A stretch of DNA of 64,000 nucleotides from Mesorhizobium sp. WSM4311. Its GTDB lineage: Bacteria; Pseudomonadota; Alphaproteobacteria; Rhizobiales; Rhizobiaceae. Below, piece after piece: positions 8,269-19,707 of the stretch. The position numbers and the translations under genes were made by a program. The stretch spans positions 248,001 through 312,000 of the forward strand of contig NZ_NSFV01000001.1 of assembly GCF_002295115.1 (NCBI RefSeq). The letters are read 5' to 3'. The notes under the pieces are model-generated. The model searched no databases and was not told the DNA's origin. It worked only from the letters and a program-made list of their open reading frames with translations. Position 1 is the first letter of the stretch. Every line of letters begins with the position of its first letter.

Positions 8269-9723
8269 ATGAAGCTCAGAGATCTAGCCGGTGTCCTGCC
8301 AGTCGAAGGAACAGCTTCCGCCGATCTGGAGGTTACCGGGATTTCGTCCGATTCCCGCCAGGTAAAACCGGGCGTCGTCTTTTTTGCGCTCGCCGGCACC
8401 AAGGCGGACGGCGCGGCCTATGCCGCCGACGCGGCCAGGCGCGGCGCGCTGGCGATCGTGACAGTCAAGGGCAGTTCCGTTGCCGAACTGCCGGTTCCTG
8501 TGCTGGCGGTCGACGATCCGCGCCTGGCGTTGGCATTGAGTGCTTCCCGCTTTTTCGGCAAGCATCCGCAGACCATGGTGGCTGTGACCGGCACCAGCGG
8601 CAAGACCTCGGTCGCCGCCTTCACCAGGCAGATCTGGGAGCAGGCGGGCTACGCCGCGGCTTCGATCGGCACCACCGGCGTGGTGGCGCCAGGCCGCAAC
8701 GAGTATGGCTCGCTGACTACGCCAGATCCCGTCGCCCTGCACCAATTGCTGCGGGAATTGGCCGATGCCGGCGTCACCCATGCTTCGATGGAAGCCTCCA
8801 GCCATGGGCTCGACCAGCGCCGTCTCGACGGCGTGAAGCTCGCCGCCGGCGGCTTCACCAACCTTGGCCGCGACCACATGGATTACCATCCGACGGTCGA
8901 GGATTATCATCGCGCCAAACTGCGCCTGTTCGACACGCTGCTGCCGAAGGGCGCGCCGGCGGTCATCTTCGCCGACGATCCGTGGTCGGCACCGACGATC
9001 CAGGCGGCGAAGGCCGCCGGGCTCAATGTGCTAACGGTTGGCCGCCATGGCGATTTCCTCACGCTGAAGCGGGTCGAGCACGAACGCCATCGCCAGCGCG
9101 CCGAGGTGGAGGCCGAGGGCGTGCTTTACGAAATCGACTTGCCGCTGGCCGGCGATTTCCAGATTTCGAACGCGCTGGTTTCTGCAGGGCTTGCCATTTC
9201 CACCGGAACACCCGTCGCCAAGGCCTTGGCCGCATTGGAAAAATTGAAGGGCGCGCCGGGGCGGCTCGACCTGGTCGGCACCACCGCCAGCGGTGCGCCG
9301 GTCTATGTCGACTACGCCCACAAGCCCGATGCGCTGGAAAACGTGCTGGCTTCGGTGCGTCCGTTCACCACCGGCCGCGTCATGGTCGTGTTCGGTTGCG
9401 GCGGCGACCGCGACCGGGGCAAAAGGCCGATCATGGGCGAAATCGCCACCCGGCTTGCGGATGTCGTCATCGTCACCGACGACAATCCACGCTCGGAAGT
9501 GCCCGAGACGATCCGCGCCGCCATTCTGGCCGCTGCCCCCGGCGCCATCGAAATCGGCGACCGGCGCAAGGCGATCCACGAGGCTGTCGGCATGCTTCAT
9601 GCCGGCGACACGCTGATCGTCGCCGGCAAGGGTCATGAGGAAGGCCAGATGATCGGCTCCGAAACCCTGCATTTCTCCGACCACGAGGAAGTCCGCGCGG
9701 CGCTGCGGGAGCGTGCCGCATGA
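8269..9723 (+). CDS. murE: UDP-MurNAc-L-Ala-D-Glu:meso-diaminopimelate ligase MurE
   Basis: Cytoplasmic Mur ligase of 484 residues that adds the third residue of the stem peptide using ATP. The P-loop is GTSGKTS starting at G108, with a central domain to about residue 330 and a C-terminal Rossmann-like domain. The DNPR motif (D405-R408 in TDDNPRSE) is the marker for meso-diaminopimelate rather than lysine, as expected for a Gram-negative wall. The stop overlaps the murF start (CATGA), so MurE and MurF are coupled and act in consecutive steps. Confidence 0.96.
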   Translation: MKLRDLAGVLPVEGTASADLEVTGISSDSRQVKPGVVFFALAGTKADGAAYAADAARRGALAIVTVKGSSVAELPVPVLAVDDPRLALALSASRFFGKHPQTMVAVTGTSGKTSVAAFTRQIWEQAGYAAASIGTTGVVAPGRNEYGSLTTPDPVALHQLLRELADAGVTHASMEASSHGLDQRRLDGVKLAAGGFTNLGRDHMDYHPTVEDYHRAKLRLFDTLLPKGAPAVIFADDPWSAPTIQAAKAAGLNVLTVGRHGDFLTLKRVEHERHRQRAEVEAEGVLYEIDLPLAGDFQISNALVSAGLAISTGTPVAKALAALEKLKGAPGRLDLVGTTASGAPVYVDYAHKPDALENVLASVRPFTTGRVMVVFGCGGDRDRGKRPIMGEIATRLADVVIVTDDNPRSEVPETIRAAILAAAPGAIEIGDRRKAIHEAVGMLHAGDTLIVAGKGHEEGQMIGSETLHFSDHEEVRAALRERAA

Positions 9724-11177
9724 GTTTGCTGTGGACCTCCGACGCGCTGGTTGCCGCCATGGACGGGCGGCCGCTCGGGCCTATGCCCGAGGGCATATCG
9801 GGCATTTCGATCGACAGCCGCAGCCTGCAGCCGGGTGACGCCTTCTTCGCCATCAAGGGCGAGGCGATGGATGGCCACGACTTCGCCACCGCGGCCATCA
9901 AGGCCGGCGCCGGTGTGCTGGTGGTGGCGGAAGGCAAGCTGCCGTCGCTCGGCCGGCTGACGGCGCCAATCATCGTCGTCGAGGATGTGCTGGTCGCGTT
10001 GGAAAAGCTTGGTGTCGCGGCGCGCGCCCGTTCCCAGGCCAAGATCATCGCGGTGACCGGTTCGGCCGGCAAGACCACCACCAAGGAAGCGCTGCGCCAT
10101 GTGCTGTCGGCGGTCGGCAAGGTGCATGCCTCGGCACAGTCCTTCAACAATCATTGGGGGGTGCCGCTGACGCTGGCGCGCATGCCCGATGATTGCGACT
10201 ATGCCGTGTTCGAGATCGGCATGAACCATCCCGACGAGATCCGGCCGTTGGTGAAGATGGTGCGGCCGCATGTCGCCATCGTCACCATGATCGCTGCGGC
10301 GCATCTCGGCTTCTTCCGCAATCTGGACGAGATCGCCAAGGCCAAGGCCGAGATTTTCGAAGGACTGGAGCCCGAGGGTGCGGCCGTCCTCAACCGCGAC
10401 GATGCGCGCTTCAAGCTGCTCGACAAGATGGCGCATGCGGCAGGCGTCGAGCATGTGTACGGTTTCGGCGAGAATGCGCGCTCGACCTTCAAGCTCACCA
10501 AATGCGAGTTGCATGCCGACCATTCCGACATCGCCGCTCGGATCGGCGGCCATGACATGATCGCCCGCATCGGTGCGCCCGGCCGGCACATGGTGCAGAA
10601 CGTGCTGGCGGTGCTGGGCGCGGCGCAACTGGTCGGCGCCGATCTCGACAAGGTGGCCCTGGCCCTGGCCGATCTCTCGGCAGAGCGCGGTCGCGGCAAG
10701 CGCCATGTGTTGCGGCATCCCGGTGGCCCGACTTCGAGCCACCCCGGTGGCCCGATCACGCTGATCGACGAGAGCTACAACGCCAATCCGGCCTCGATGG
10801 CGGCGGCCATGGCGCTGCTCAACGCGACGCCGGTGACGGGTGAGGGGCGCCGCATCGCCGTGCTCGGCGACATGCTGGAACTCGGCGAGCATTCGGCCAA
10901 GCTGCATGCCGCCCTTGCCGATCTCATCGTTGGCACCGGCACGCAGACAGTGTTTCTCGGCGGCCCCCAAATGCGGGCACTGGCGGAAGCGCTACCGGGC
11001 GACATCAAGACGGAATACCGCGCCGGCGTCGAGGAATTGAAGCCGGTGCTGCTTGCCGCGCTGAAGCCTGGCGACGTGGTGATGATCAAATCGTCGAAGG
11101 GCATCGGTTTTGCAAAACTGGTCGATGCGCTGCTGGGCAAGTACCCGGCTGAAACGACAACCAGCAAACTGACCTAG
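9720..11177 (+). CDS. murF: UDP-MurNAc-tripeptide:D-Ala-D-Ala ligase MurF
   Basis: Final cytoplasmic Mur ligase, 485 residues, which joins the D-Ala-D-Ala made by DdlB to the tripeptide. The P-loop GSAGKTT starts at G114. The C-terminal domain carries [13 protein letters not shown] and LGDMLELG, both typical. One oddity is a repeated 8-residue unit just before [18 protein letters not shown] then HPGGPI, from a 24-base tandem duplication at 10716-10755. It sits at the junction of the central and C-terminal domains and should be tolerated as a loop. The mraY gene follows 23 bases later. Confidence 0.96.
   Translation: MSLLWTSDALVAAMDGRPLGPMPEGISGISIDSRSLQPGDAFFAIKGEAMDGHDFATAAIKAGAGVLVVAEGKLPSLGRLTAPIIVVEDVLVALEKLGVAARARSQAKIIAVTGSAGKTTTKEALRHVLSAVGKVHASAQSFNNHWGVPLTLARMPDDCDYAVFEIGMNHPDEIRPLVKMVRPHVAIVTMIAAAHLGFFRNLDEIAKAKAEIFEGLEPEGAAVLNRDDARFKLLDKMAHAAGVEHVYGFGENARSTFKLTKCELHADHSDIAARIGGHDMIARIGAPGRHMVQNVLAVLGAAQLVGADLDKVALALADLSAERGRGKRHVLRHPGGPTSSHPGGPITLIDESYNANPASMAAAMALLNATPVTGEGRRIAVLGDMLELGEHSAKLHAALADLIVGTGTQTVFLGGPQMRALAEALPGDIKTEYRAGVEELKPVLLAALKPGDVVMIKSSKGIGFAKLVDALLGKYPAETTTSKLT
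10716..10755 (+). repeat. 24-base tandem duplication inside murF
   Basis: A 16-base unit, CAyCCCGGTGGCCCGA, occurs at 10716-10731 and again at 10740-10755 with an 8-base spacer, a period of 24 bases or 8 codons. It keeps the frame and encodes HPGGP twice. Confidence 0.8.
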
Positions 11178-11200
11178 GTCAAGTCGGGGGACGAAAGCGC

Positions 11201-12283
11201 ATGTTTACACTGCTGGTCGATTTCGCGGACAAGATCTCGGTCTTCAATGTCTTCCGCTACATCACGTTCCGCACCGGCGGGGCGCTGATCACCTCGGCGC
11301 TGATCGTCTTCATCTTCGGGCCGACCATCATCAATTCGCTGCGGCTACGGCAAGGCAAGGGCCAGCCGATCCGCGCCGATGGGCCGCAGACGCATTTCAA
11401 GAAGGCGGGTACGCCGACCATGGGCGGGCTGATGATCCTGTCGGGCATCATCGGCTCTTCGCTCCTGTGGGCGAACCTGTCGAGCATCTATGTCTGGGTG
11501 GTGCTGCTGGTGACGCTGGGCTTCGGCTCGATCGGCTTCTATGACGACTATCTGAAGGTGACCAAGCAGTCGCATCTCGGCTTCTCCGGCAAGGCGCGGC
11601 TGGGGCTCGAATTCATCATCGCCGGCATCGCCGCCTGGGTGATCATGCATAACGGCCAGGCGCCGTTCTCCTCATCGCTGACATTTCCCTTCGCCAAGGA
11701 ATTCATCATCAACCTCGGCTGGTTCTTCATCCCGTTCTCGTGCTTCGTCATCGTCGGCGCCGGCAATGCGGTGAACCTGACCGACGGCCTCGACGGACTG
11801 GCGATCGTGCCGATCATGATCGCGGCGGCGTCGTTCGGCGTCATCGCCTATCTCTCAGGCAATGCGGTGTTCGCCGAATATCTACAGATCCATTTCGTTC
11901 CCGGCACCGGTGAACTGGCGGTCGTGCTGGGCGCCGTCATCGGCGCCGGCCTCGGCTTCCTCTGGTTCAACGCGCCGCCGGCGGCGATCTTCATGGGCGA
12001 CACCGGTTCGCTGGCCATGGGAGGCCTGATCGGCACGGTCGCCGTCGCCACCAAGCACGAGATCGTGCTCGTCATCGTCGGTGGCCTGTTCGTGGTCGAG
12101 ATTTTGTCGGTCATCATCCAGGTCGGCTACTTCAAGATGACCGGCAAGCGCGTGTTCCTGATGGCGCCGATCCACCATCATTTCGAAAAGCTCGGCTGGA
12201 CCGAGAGCCAGGTGGTGATCCGGTTCTGGATCATCGCCGTCATCCTGGCGCTGGTCGGCCTCTCCACCCTGAAGCTCAGATAG
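11201..12283 (+). CDS. mraY: phospho-N-acetylmuramoyl-pentapeptide transferase MraY
   Basis: Integral membrane enzyme of 360 residues that transfers phospho-MurNAc-pentapeptide onto undecaprenyl phosphate to give lipid I. About ten membrane helices are visible. The magnesium-binding DD pair is in GFYDDYLKV (about residues 112-120). [10 protein letters not shown] and FMGDTGSLA are the next conserved acidic loops, and [13 protein letters not shown] is the C-terminal His loop. All active-site motifs are intact and the length is standard. It lies between murF and murD with short gaps. Confidence 0.97.
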   Translation: MFTLLVDFADKISVFNVFRYITFRTGGALITSALIVFIFGPTIINSLRLRQGKGQPIRADGPQTHFKKAGTPTMGGLMILSGIIGSSLLWANLSSIYVWVVLLVTLGFGSIGFYDDYLKVTKQSHLGFSGKARLGLEFIIAGIAAWVIMHNGQAPFSSSLTFPFAKEFIINLGWFFIPFSCFVIVGAGNAVNLTDGLDGLAIVPIMIAAASFGVIAYLSGNAVFAEYLQIHFVPGTGELAVVLGAVIGAGLGFLWFNAPPAAIFMGDTGSLAMGGLIGTVAVATKHEIVLVIVGGLFVVEILSVIIQVGYFKMTGKRVFLMAPIHHHFEKLGWTESQVVIRFWIIAVILALVGLSTLKLR

Positions 12284-12294
12284 GAAGCCCTCCC

Positions 12295-13695
12295 TTGATC
12301 CCCGCCGCATCCTTCGCAGGCAAGCACGTTGCGCTCTTCGGGCTCGGTGGCTCGGGGATCGCGACCGCACGCGCATTGATCGAGGGTGGGGCGCAGGTGC
12401 TGGCCTGGGACGACAATCCCGACAGTGTCGCCAAGGCGGCCACCACCGGTATCGCAACCGCCGATTTGCGCGGCGCCGACTGGGCGAAATTCTCGGCCTT
12501 CGTGCTGTCGCCGGGCGTGCCGCTGACGCATCCCAAGCCGCATTGGACGGTGGAACTGGCGAGGGGCGCCGGCGTCGAGATCATCGGCGACATCGAGCTT
12601 TTCTGCCGCGAGCGGACGCTCAGCGCGCCAACGGCGCCTTTCATCGCCATCACCGGCACCAACGGCAAGTCGACGACGACCGCGCTGACGGCGCATATCC
12701 TCAAATCGGCCGGCCGCGACACCCAGATGGGCGGCAATATCGGCCGCGCGGTGATGACGCTCGATCCACCGAAGACCAATCGACACTATGTCGTCGAGTG
12801 TTCGTCCTATCAGATCGACCTTGCTCCCTCGATCAACCCGACCGCCGGCATCCTGCTCAACCTGACGCCCGACCATCTCGATCGCCACGGCACCATGCAG
12901 CACTACGCCTCGATCAAGGAGCGGCTCGTGGCGGGCAGCGAGACGGCGATCATCGGCATCGACGATTCCTGGTGCGCGCAGATCGCTGAGCGGCTGGAGC
13001 GGGCAGGGCGGCAGGTCATCCGCATTTCCAAGCGGCTGCCGCTGACCGACGGCTATTTCGCCGACGGCACCAATCTGATGGAGGCCGTGCACGGCCGCTA
13101 CAGCAAGGTCGCCTTCCTCGAAGGCATCGGTTCGCTGCGTGGCCAGCACAATGCGCAGAACGCGCTTGCCGCGGTCGCCGCTTGCCTGAAGGTCGGGCTC
13201 GACCTCGGCGAAATCCAGTCGGGGCTCGAGAGCTTCCCCGGCCTCGCGCACCGCATGGAGCAGGTCGGCCGCAAGGGCCATGTGCTGTTCGTCAACGATT
13301 CCAAGGCGACCAATGCCGACGCGGCGGCGCCGGCGCTGTCGAGCTTTCCGCGCATCTACTGGATCGCCGGCGGCCTGCCCAAGGAGGGCGGCATCGAGCC
13401 GCTGCGCGGTTTCTTCCCGCGCATCGCCAAGGCCTATCTGATCGGCGAGGCCGCACCGGCCTTTTCGGCGACGCTGGGCGAGGCGGTGCCTTACGAGATA
13501 TCTGGCACGCTGGCCGCCGCGGTCGAGCACGCCGCCCATGATGCGGCCAAGGACGGCAGTGGCGAGGTGGTGGTGCTGTTGTCGCCGGCCTGCGCCAGTT
13601 TCGACCAGTTCAAGAATTTCGAAGTTCGCGGCGAAGCCTTCAGGCAAGCTGCGAGCGCTATAGATGGCGTCAAACCCATCGGAGGGGCACGATAA
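12295..13695 (+). CDS. murD: UDP-MurNAc-L-alanine:D-glutamate ligase MurD
   Basis: Mur ligase of 466 residues that adds D-Glu to UDP-MurNAc-L-Ala. It begins with a UDP-binding Rossmann domain ([18 protein letters not shown]), then has a P-loop GTNGKST from G121, the ECSSYQID motif typical of MurD, and a C-terminal domain with [11 protein letters not shown]. The start is TTG at 12295, 11 bases after mraY; I see no suitable ATG near the expected N-terminus. The stop overlaps the ftsW start by one base (TAATG). Confidence 0.96.
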   Translation: MIPAASFAGKHVALFGLGGSGIATARALIEGGAQVLAWDDNPDSVAKAATTGIATADLRGADWAKFSAFVLSPGVPLTHPKPHWTVELARGAGVEIIGDIELFCRERTLSAPTAPFIAITGTNGKSTTTALTAHILKSAGRDTQMGGNIGRAVMTLDPPKTNRHYVVECSSYQIDLAPSINPTAGILLNLTPDHLDRHGTMQHYASIKERLVAGSETAIIGIDDSWCAQIAERLERAGRQVIRISKRLPLTDGYFADGTNLMEAVHGRYSKVAFLEGIGSLRGQHNAQNALAAVAACLKVGLDLGEIQSGLESFPGLAHRMEQVGRKGHVLFVNDSKATNADAAAPALSSFPRIYWIAGGLPKEGGIEPLRGFFPRIAKAYLIGEAAPAFSATLGEAVPYEISGTLAAAVEHAAHDAAKDGSGEVVVLLSPACASFDQFKNFEVRGEAFRQAASAIDGVKPIGGAR

Positions 13696-14846
13696 TGCAG
13701 AGCCGTCTCGATAAAAGTCCTGTCGCAACCTGGTGGTGGACGATCGATCGCTGGTTCCTGGCGGCGTTCCTGTCGCTGATGGGGCTGGGCATCGTCTTGT
13801 CCTTCGCCGCCAGCCCCGCGGTCGCCGAGCGCATCGGCCTCGACAGTTTCCACTTCGCCACCAGGCAGATCATCTTCACCGTGCCGGCGCTCGGCGTGAT
13901 GCTGGCCGTCTCCTTCCTCGATTCCAGGGAGATCCGGCGCATGTCGCTGATCATGCTGTGCCTCATGCTGGTGCTGATGGTGGCGGTGCTCTATATCGGC
14001 GTCGAGGTGAAGGGTGCGCGGCGCTGGGTGTCGCTCGCCGGCCTGTCGATCCAGCCCTCGGAATTCCTGAAGCCGGCCTTCGTCATCATGTGCGCCTGGC
14101 TGTTCGCCGAGCACAAGCGCCAGCCCGACATTCCCGGCAATTTGTTCGCCATGCTGCTGCTGGTGCTGGTCGTGTCGCTGCTGGTGGCGCAGCCGGACCT
14201 CGGCCAGACCATGCTGACGACCGGCACCTGGGGCATCATGTTCTTCATGGCCGGGCTGCCCTGGCTGTGGATCATCGTGCTGGGTGCTGCCGGCGTCGGC
14301 GGCGTCTTTGCCGCCTATACGGTGTTTCCGCACGTTGCCTTGCGCATCGACAAGTTCCTCACCGGCGAAGGCGACACGTTCCAGGTCGACATGGGACGCG
14401 ACGCGCTGATCAATGGCGGCTGGTTCGGCGTCGGCCCGGGCGAGGGAACGGTCAAGCGGGTCATCCCCGACAGCCACGCCGACTTCGTCTTCTCGGTCGC
14501 GGGCGAAGAATTCGGGCTGATCATGTGCTTCTTCATCATGTCGATCTTCGCATTCATCGTGCTGCGCGGCCTAAACACGGCGCTCAAGGAACATGACGAC
14601 TTCACCCGCTATGCGGTCGGCGGCCTCGTCACCGTGTTCGGCCTGCAGGCCGTAATCAACATGTGCGTCAACCTGCAACTGGTGCCCGCCAAGGGCATGA
14701 CGCTGCCCTTCATCTCCTATGGCGGCTCCTCGCAGATCGCCATCGCCATTTCGATGGGCATGGTGCTGGCGCTGACGCGCAAGCGGCCGGAGAAGCGCAA
14801 GCAGATGGGTTTTGCGCTGCCGCAGCGCGCTTTGCCGGCGGAGTGA
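13695..14846 (+). CDS. ftsW: peptidoglycan glycosyltransferase FtsW
   Basis: SEDS-family polymerase of 383 residues that builds septal glycan strands from lipid II together with FtsI. About ten membrane helices are predicted. Family motifs include [32 protein letters not shown], and the long periplasmic loop with [21 protein letters not shown] basic C-terminal tail (KRPEKRKQ) is cytoplasmic. It is coupled to murD by a one-base overlap and to murG by a one-base gap. Confidence 0.96.
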   Translation: MQSRLDKSPVATWWWTIDRWFLAAFLSLMGLGIVLSFAASPAVAERIGLDSFHFATRQIIFTVPALGVMLAVSFLDSREIRRMSLIMLCLMLVLMVAVLYIGVEVKGARRWVSLAGLSIQPSEFLKPAFVIMCAWLFAEHKRQPDIPGNLFAMLLLVLVVSLLVAQPDLGQTMLTTGTWGIMFFMAGLPWLWIIVLGAAGVGGVFAAYTVFPHVALRIDKFLTGEGDTFQVDMGRDALINGGWFGVGPGEGTVKRVIPDSHADFVFSVAGEEFGLIMCFFIMSIFAFIVLRGLNTALKEHDDFTRYAVGGLVTVFGLQAVINMCVNLQLVPAKGMTLPFISYGGSSQIAIAISMGMVLALTRKRPEKRKQMGFALPQRALPAE

Positions 14847-14847
14847 C

Positions 14848-15975
14848 ATGGCGAGGGGCGTCATCCTACTCGCGGCGGGCGGAACCGGCGGACATCTGTT
14901 TCCGGCCGAGGCGCTGGCGCATGAGCTGAACGAGCGCGGCTGGACGGTGCATCTGGCGACCGACGATCGCGCCGAGCGGTTTGCCGGCCACTTCCCGGCT
15001 GCAGCCGTCCATCCGATCCAGTCGGCGACGATGGGCTCGAAAAATCCGATTGCCGTGCTTGGCGCATTCTGGAAAATCTGGCGCGGCGTGCGCCAGGCCT
15101 CCGCCATTATCGGCAGGATCAAGCCGGACGCGGTGGTCGGTTTTGGCGGCTATCCGACCCTGCCGCCGCTCTACGCGGCGACGCGGCGCAAGGTGCCGAC
15201 GCTGATCCATGAGCAGAACGCGGTGATGGGGCGCGCCAACAGGGCGCTGGCCGGCCGTGTCGATGCCATAGCCGGCGGCTTCCTGCCGCAGGATACGAGC
15301 GCCACCGGCGAAAAGACGGTAACGACAGGCAATCCGGTTCGGCCGGCGGTGCTGGAAGCGGCCAAGACGGCTTATGCGGCATCGACAGGGGAGGAGCCTT
15401 TCCGCCTGCTGGTGTTCGGCGGCAGCCAGGGTGCGCAGTTCTTTTCCGATGCCATGCCGGGTGCCATAGCGTTGCTTTCGGATGCACAGCGCAAGCGTCT
15501 CGTGATCACGCAGCAGGCGCGCGCGGATGACGTGGCGCGGGTGAAGACGGCCTATGCCGCGCTTGGCGTCGCCGTCGAGGTCTCGCCCTTCTTCACCGAC
15601 ATGGCGGCGCGCATGGCGGCGGCGCATCTGGTGATCTCGCGCTCCGGCGCCTCGACCGTCTCGGAGATCGCCGTCATCGGCCGGCCCGCGCTGCTGGTGC
15701 CCTATCCCTATGCGCTCGACCACGACCAGGCGGCGAACGCGGCGGCCCTTGCCGCTGCCGGCGGCGGCGAGGTGCACCCGCAATCGACGCTGTCGCCCGA
15801 GCGCATCGCGGCCCTCATTGGCGGGCTGATGGACAATCCCGAGCAACTGGCGGCGATGGCCGCGGGCGCGAAATCGGCCGGCAGGCCGGACGCGGCACGG
15901 TTGCTCGCCGATCTCACAGAGGCTATTGCGTCCCAAAAAACCGTTTCGGATTTCAAGAAAGGGACGCAAGCATGA
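14848..15975 (+). CDS. murG: UDP-GlcNAc:lipid I N-acetylglucosaminyltransferase MurG
   Basis: GT28 glycosyltransferase of 375 residues at the inner face of the membrane that makes lipid II from lipid I. The start at 14848 places the nucleotide/phosphate loop GGTGGH at residues 11-16, as in the family. Other signatures are [34 protein letters not shown], and the C-terminal [13 protein letters not shown] followed by [10 protein letters not shown] for UDP-GlcNAc. An earlier start at 14812 would overlap ftsW and is rejected. The stop overlaps the murC start. Confidence 0.96.
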   Translation: MARGVILLAAGGTGGHLFPAEALAHELNERGWTVHLATDDRAERFAGHFPAAAVHPIQSATMGSKNPIAVLGAFWKIWRGVRQASAIIGRIKPDAVVGFGGYPTLPPLYAATRRKVPTLIHEQNAVMGRANRALAGRVDAIAGGFLPQDTSATGEKTVTTGNPVRPAVLEAAKTAYAASTGEEPFRLLVFGGSQGAQFFSDAMPGAIALLSDAQRKRLVITQQARADDVARVKTAYAALGVAVEVSPFFTDMAARMAAAHLVISRSGASTVSEIAVIGRPALLVPYPYALDHDQAANAAALAAAGGGEVHPQSTLSPERIAALIGGLMDNPEQLAAMAAGAKSAGRPDAARLLADLTEAIASQKTVSDFKKGTQA

Positions 15976-17372
15976 AGATGCCGCAGACCATCGGCCTTGT
16001 GCATTTCATCGGCATTGGCGGCATCGGCATGAGCGGCATCGCCGAGGTGCTGCACAATCTCGGCTACAAGGTACAAGGGTCCGACCAGGCCGACAGTGCC
16101 AATGTGCAGCGGCTGCGCGACAAGGGCATCGAATGCTACGTCGGCCACAAGGCCGAGAATCTCGGCCATGCCGAGGTGGTGGTCGTCTCGACGGCGATCA
16201 AGAAGACCAATCCGGAACTGAAAGCCGCGCGCGAAAAGCTGCTGCCGATCGTGCGCCGCGCCGAGATGCTGGCCGAGCTGATGCGCTTCCGTCAGGCGGT
16301 GGCGATCGGCGGCACGCATGGCAAGACGACGACGACCTCGATGGTGGCGACCTTGCTGGAAGCCGGCGGGCTCGATCCGACCGTCATCAATGGCGGCATC
16401 ATCAACGCCTATGGTACCAATGCCCGCATGGGCGACGGCGAGTGGATGGTGGTCGAGGCCGACGAGAGCGACGGCACCTTCCTCAAATTGCCGGCCGACA
16501 TCGCCGTCGTCACCAACATCGATCCCGAACATCTCGACCATTACGGCAGCTTCGACAAGGTGCGCGAGGCGTTCCGCCAGTTCGTCGAGAACGTGCCGTT
16601 CTACGGCTTCGGCGTGATGTGCACCGACCATCCTGAAGTGCAGGCGCTGGTCGGCCGCATCGAGGATCGCCGGGTCATCACCTATGGCGAGAACGCGCAG
16701 GCCGATGTGCGCTTCACCAACCACCGCATGGCGGGGGCCACCTCCGAGTTCAACGTGGTGATCCGCGACCGCAAGACCGGCAGCCAGAGCACGATTTCAG
16801 GTCTGCGCCTGCCGATGCCCGGCCGCCACAATGTCTCCAACGCCACCGCCGCCATCGCGGTCGCGCATGAGCTCGGCCTGTCCGGCGAGGCGATCAAGAA
16901 GGGCCTGTCGTCCTTCGCCGGCGTCAAGCGCCGCTTCACCCATACCGGATCCTGGAACGGCGTCGATGTGTTCGACGATTACGGTCACCATCCGGTCGAG
17001 ATCTCGGCGGTGCTGAAGGCGGCGCGCAGCGCCACCAAGGGGCGCGTGATCGCCATTGCCCAGCCGCACCGCTTCACCCGGCTGCATGATCTGTTCAACG
17101 AGTTTTCAACCTGCTTCAACGATGCCGACACGGTGATTGTGGCGCCGGTCTACGCGGCCGGCGAAGAGCCTATCGAAGGCGTGACTTCCGAAGCGCTGGT
17201 GTCGCGCATCCGCGCCGGCGGCCATCGCGACGCGCGATACATAGAGGGTCCGGCAGCGATCGCGCCGATCATTCGCGACCTGGCCAAGCCCGGCGACTTC
17301 GTCGTCTTCCTCGGCGCCGGCAACATCACCCAATGGGCCTATGCTCTGCCAAAGGAGCTTGCCGCCTCATGA
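15972..17372 (+). CDS. murC: UDP-N-acetylmuramate:L-alanine ligase MurC
   Basis: First Mur ligase of the pathway, 466 residues, which attaches L-Ala to UDP-MurNAc. The N-terminus has the Rossmann motif [17 protein letters not shown]; the P-loop is GTHGKTTT starting at G114; the central domain has [12 protein letters not shown] and [11 protein letters not shown]; the C-terminal domain has [10 protein letters not shown]. All are hallmarks of MurC rather than Mpl. It overlaps murG upstream (ATGA) and murB downstream, continuing the coupled run. Confidence 0.97.
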   Translation: MKMPQTIGLVHFIGIGGIGMSGIAEVLHNLGYKVQGSDQADSANVQRLRDKGIECYVGHKAENLGHAEVVVVSTAIKKTNPELKAAREKLLPIVRRAEMLAELMRFRQAVAIGGTHGKTTTTSMVATLLEAGGLDPTVINGGIINAYGTNARMGDGEWMVVEADESDGTFLKLPADIAVVTNIDPEHLDHYGSFDKVREAFRQFVENVPFYGFGVMCTDHPEVQALVGRIEDRRVITYGENAQADVRFTNHRMAGATSEFNVVIRDRKTGSQSTISGLRLPMPGRHNVSNATAAIAVAHELGLSGEAIKKGLSSFAGVKRRFTHTGSWNGVDVFDDYGHHPVEISAVLKAARSATKGRVIAIAQPHRFTRLHDLFNEFSTCFNDADTVIVAPVYAAGEEPIEGVTSEALVSRIRAGGHRDARYIEGPAAIAPIIRDLAKPGDFVVFLGAGNITQWAYALPKELAAS

Positions 17373-18334
17373 TGCACGGCCAGGCCCTGATCGACAGACT
17401 CGGCGACCGGCTTGCCGGCCTGCGCGGCCGGCTCACGCCGAATGCCGAGATGGACAAGATCACCTGGTTCCGCGCCGGCGGCCTGGCGGAGGTGCTGTTC
17501 CAGCCGGCCGACGAAGAAGACCTTGCCGCGTTCCTGCGCGCGGTTCCCGAAGAGATACCTCTTACCGTCGTTGGTGTCGGCTCGAACTTGCTGGTCAGGG
17601 ACGGCGGCATTCCAGGCTTCGTCATCCGGCTCTCGGCCAAGGGCTTTGGCGAGGCCGAGATCGTTTCGCCGATCAGGATCAAGGCGGGTGCCGCCACGCC
17701 CGACAAGCGTGTCGCGGCCCTGGCGCTGGAAGCGGGCATTGGCGGCTTCCATTTCTATCACGGCATTCCGGGCGCCGTCGGCGGGGCGCTGAGGATGAAT
17801 GCCGGCGCCAATGGCGTCGAGACGCGCGAGCGCGTCGTCGAGGTGCGCGCTCTCGACCGCAAGGGCAATGTCCAGACGCTGAGCAATGCCGAGATGGGCT
17901 ATGCCTATCGCCATTCGTCCGCCCCTGCCGGACTGATCTTCACCTCGGCCGTGTTCGAAGGCTTTGCCGAGGACAAGGCCACTATCAAGGCGGCGATGGA
18001 CGCGGTGCAGAACCACCGCGAGACCGTGCAGCCGATCCGCGAGAAGACCGGCGGCTCGACCTTCAAGAATCCGGAAGGCACGTCGGCCTGGAAGGAGATC
18101 GACAAGGCGGGCTGCCGTGGCCTGATGATCGGTGGCGCGCAGATGTCGCCCATGCACTGCAATTTCATGATCAACACCGGCACCGCGACCGGCTACGACC
18201 TCGAATATCTCGGTGAGACGGTGCGCGCCCGCGTGCTCGAACACTCAGGCATCCGGCTGCAGTGGGAGATCAAGCGCATCGGCGATTTCCGGCCCGGGCA
18301 TGCCGTCCAGGAGTTTCTGGGTCAGCTTCTCTAG
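17369..18334 (+). CDS. murB: UDP-N-acetylenolpyruvoylglucosamine reductase MurB
   Basis: FAD enzyme of 321 residues that reduces enolpyruvyl-UDP-GlcNAc to UDP-MurNAc with NADPH. The start is ATGATG at 17369-17374, either codon possible, overlapping the murC stop. FAD-binding motifs are [13 protein letters not shown] and [21 protein letters not shown]. The catalytic serine is S230 in GGSTFKNP, the pattern of type I/IIa enzymes, and HCNFMIN and ARV...SGIRLQWEI lie near the end. It is the last gene of the first dcw run; a 446-base gap without genes follows. Confidence 0.95.
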   Translation: MMHGQALIDRLGDRLAGLRGRLTPNAEMDKITWFRAGGLAEVLFQPADEEDLAAFLRAVPEEIPLTVVGVGSNLLVRDGGIPGFVIRLSAKGFGEAEIVSPIRIKAGAATPDKRVAALALEAGIGGFHFYHGIPGAVGGALRMNAGANGVETRERVVEVRALDRKGNVQTLSNAEMGYAYRHSSAPAGLIFTSAVFEGFAEDKATIKAAMDAVQNHRETVQPIREKTGGSTFKNPEGTSAWKEIDKAGCRGLMIGGAQMSPMHCNFMINTGTATGYDLEYLGETVRARVLEHSGIRLQWEIKRIGDFRPGHAVQEFLGQLL

Positions 18335-18365
18335 GTACGCTGATATTCAGGTGATGCCGGCCTGC

Positions 18366-18442
18366 AAACGACGGCCTTCTCCGCTTCCGGTGCTCACGGA
18401 CCCGAATGTCCGCTCCGTTCCGGTTCTCGAAGGCCATCGTTT
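18366..18442. repeat. 77-base nested palindromic element
   Basis: Arms AAACGACGGCCTTC (18366-18379) and GAAGGCCATCGTTT (18429-18442) are complementary except for one position. A smaller CGGAC/GTCCG hairpin lies at the centre. It begins 31 bases after the murB stop and looks like one of the dispersed palindromic elements of Rhizobiales. It could also serve as a transcription stop for the first dcw run. Confidence 0.6.
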
Positions 18443-18444
18443 TC

Positions 18445-18728
18445 GACTCGGCCTGACCTGAACCTCAACGTACCCTCGCTGTCTATGAAGTTCATGTGAT
18501 GCATGAACGTCAATGCGCTCGCAGAACGCGCAAAACCGTCGCTCCGGGGACTCAGCGACACGGTTTTCGCAGCCATTTTCTCAGAAAGTGAATCTCTCGG
18601 AATCATAAGCACTTGCCAGTGAATCAACTCTCTGATTCTCTGCTGGAAAGCGTTTCCTGATTTGAGTCGTTCGACGCGTTACCCGCGTTTTCCGTCTGGG
18701 GGGGCAACCTGCCGGAAGACTCGGACTC
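18445..18728. promoter_or_regulatory. ddlB upstream region with nine GANTC (CcrM) sites
   Basis: The 446-base gap between murB and ddlB has no credible gene. GANTC occurs at 18445, 18549, 18590, 18600, 18621, 18634, 18664, 18718 and 18724 (start positions): nine sites in 284 bases where about one is expected at this base composition. GANTC is the target of CcrM, the cell-cycle methyltransferase of Alphaproteobacteria, and methylated promoters are read by GcrA. A GTTCATG/CATGAAC palindrome (18490-18508) and an AAAACCGTCGCT/AGCGACACGGTTTT inverted repeat (18532-18567) also lie here. The region is likely the promoter of the ddlB-ftsQ-ftsA unit. Confidence 0.6.
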
Positions 18729-18780
18729 AATGTTGCGGAAATCTTGGTTTTTGGTCCGCCGTGAGAGGGGATGACGGGGA

Positions 18781-19707
18781 ATGAAAAGCAAGCATGTGGC
18801 CGTCCTGCTGGGAGGTTTTTCGTCCGAGCGGCCCGTGTCCCTGTCCTCCGGAAAGGCCTGTGCCGATGCGCTGGAGAGTGAGGGCTATCAGGTCACCCGC
18901 GTCGATGTCGGGCGCGATGTCGGCTCGGTGCTCGCCGAGCTCAAGCCTGACGTCGCCTTCAATGCGCTGCACGGCCCGTTCGGCGAGGACGGCACCATTC
19001 AAGGCATCCTTGAATATCTCGCCATTCCCTACACCCATTCCGGCGTGCTCGCCTCGGCGCTCGCCATGAACAAGGAGCAGGCGAAGAAGATCGTCAAATC
19101 GGTCGGCGTTCCCGTCGCCGAATCGAAGGTCGCCAATCGCTTTGCCATCCAGAACAAGCATCCGATGAAGCCGCCCTATGTGATCAAGCCGGTCAATGAA
19201 GGATCGAGCTTTGGCGTCGTCATCGTGTCGGAGGGGCAGTCGCATCCACCGCAGGTCGTCGGCTCGTCCGAGTGGAAATATGGCGATACCGTCATGGTCG
19301 AGCGCTACATCCACGGGCGCGAGCTGACCTGCGCCGTCATGGGCGATGTGGCGCTCGGCGTCTGCGAGATCATCCCGACCGGTCATTCCTTCTACGATTA
19401 CGATTCAAAATATGTCGCGGGCGGATCAAAACACGAATGCCCCGCAAAAGTTTCACCGAATATTTACCAAAAAATACAGACACTGGCGCTCAAGGCTCAC
19501 CAAGCTGTCGGCTGTCGGGGCGTTTCCCGGTCGGACTTCCGTTATGACGATCGTCACTCCGAAAATGGCGAAGTTGTATGGCTCGAGGTCAACACTCAGC
19601 CGGGCATGACGCCGACGTCTCTGGTGCCTGAAATCGCGGCCCATGCCGGGCATTCGTTTGGTGAGTTGTTGAGTTGGATGGTGGAGGACGCTTCGTGTCT
19701 GCGTTGA
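18781..19707 (+). CDS. ddlB: D-alanine:D-alanine ligase
   Basis: ATP-grasp ligase of 308 residues that makes the D-Ala-D-Ala dipeptide used by MurF. Signature blocks are [17 protein letters not shown] at the N-terminus, [16 protein letters not shown], and [12 protein letters not shown] for ATP binding. [16 protein letters not shown] near the C-terminus carries the metal ligands. Placement between murB and ftsQ is the normal dcw position, hence the ddlB name. It opens a new transcription unit after the GANTC-rich gap, and its 3' end overlaps ftsQ by 13 bases. Confidence 0.95.
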   Translation: MKSKHVAVLLGGFSSERPVSLSSGKACADALESEGYQVTRVDVGRDVGSVLAELKPDVAFNALHGPFGEDGTIQGILEYLAIPYTHSGVLASALAMNKEQAKKIVKSVGVPVAESKVANRFAIQNKHPMKPPYVIKPVNEGSSFGVVIVSEGQSHPPQVVGSSEWKYGDTVMVERYIHGRELTCAVMGDVALGVCEIIPTGHSFYDYDSKYVAGGSKHECPAKVSPNIYQKIQTLALKAHQAVGCRGVSRSDFRYDDRHSENGEVVWLEVNTQPGMTPTSLVPEIAAHAGHSFGELLSWMVEDASCLR

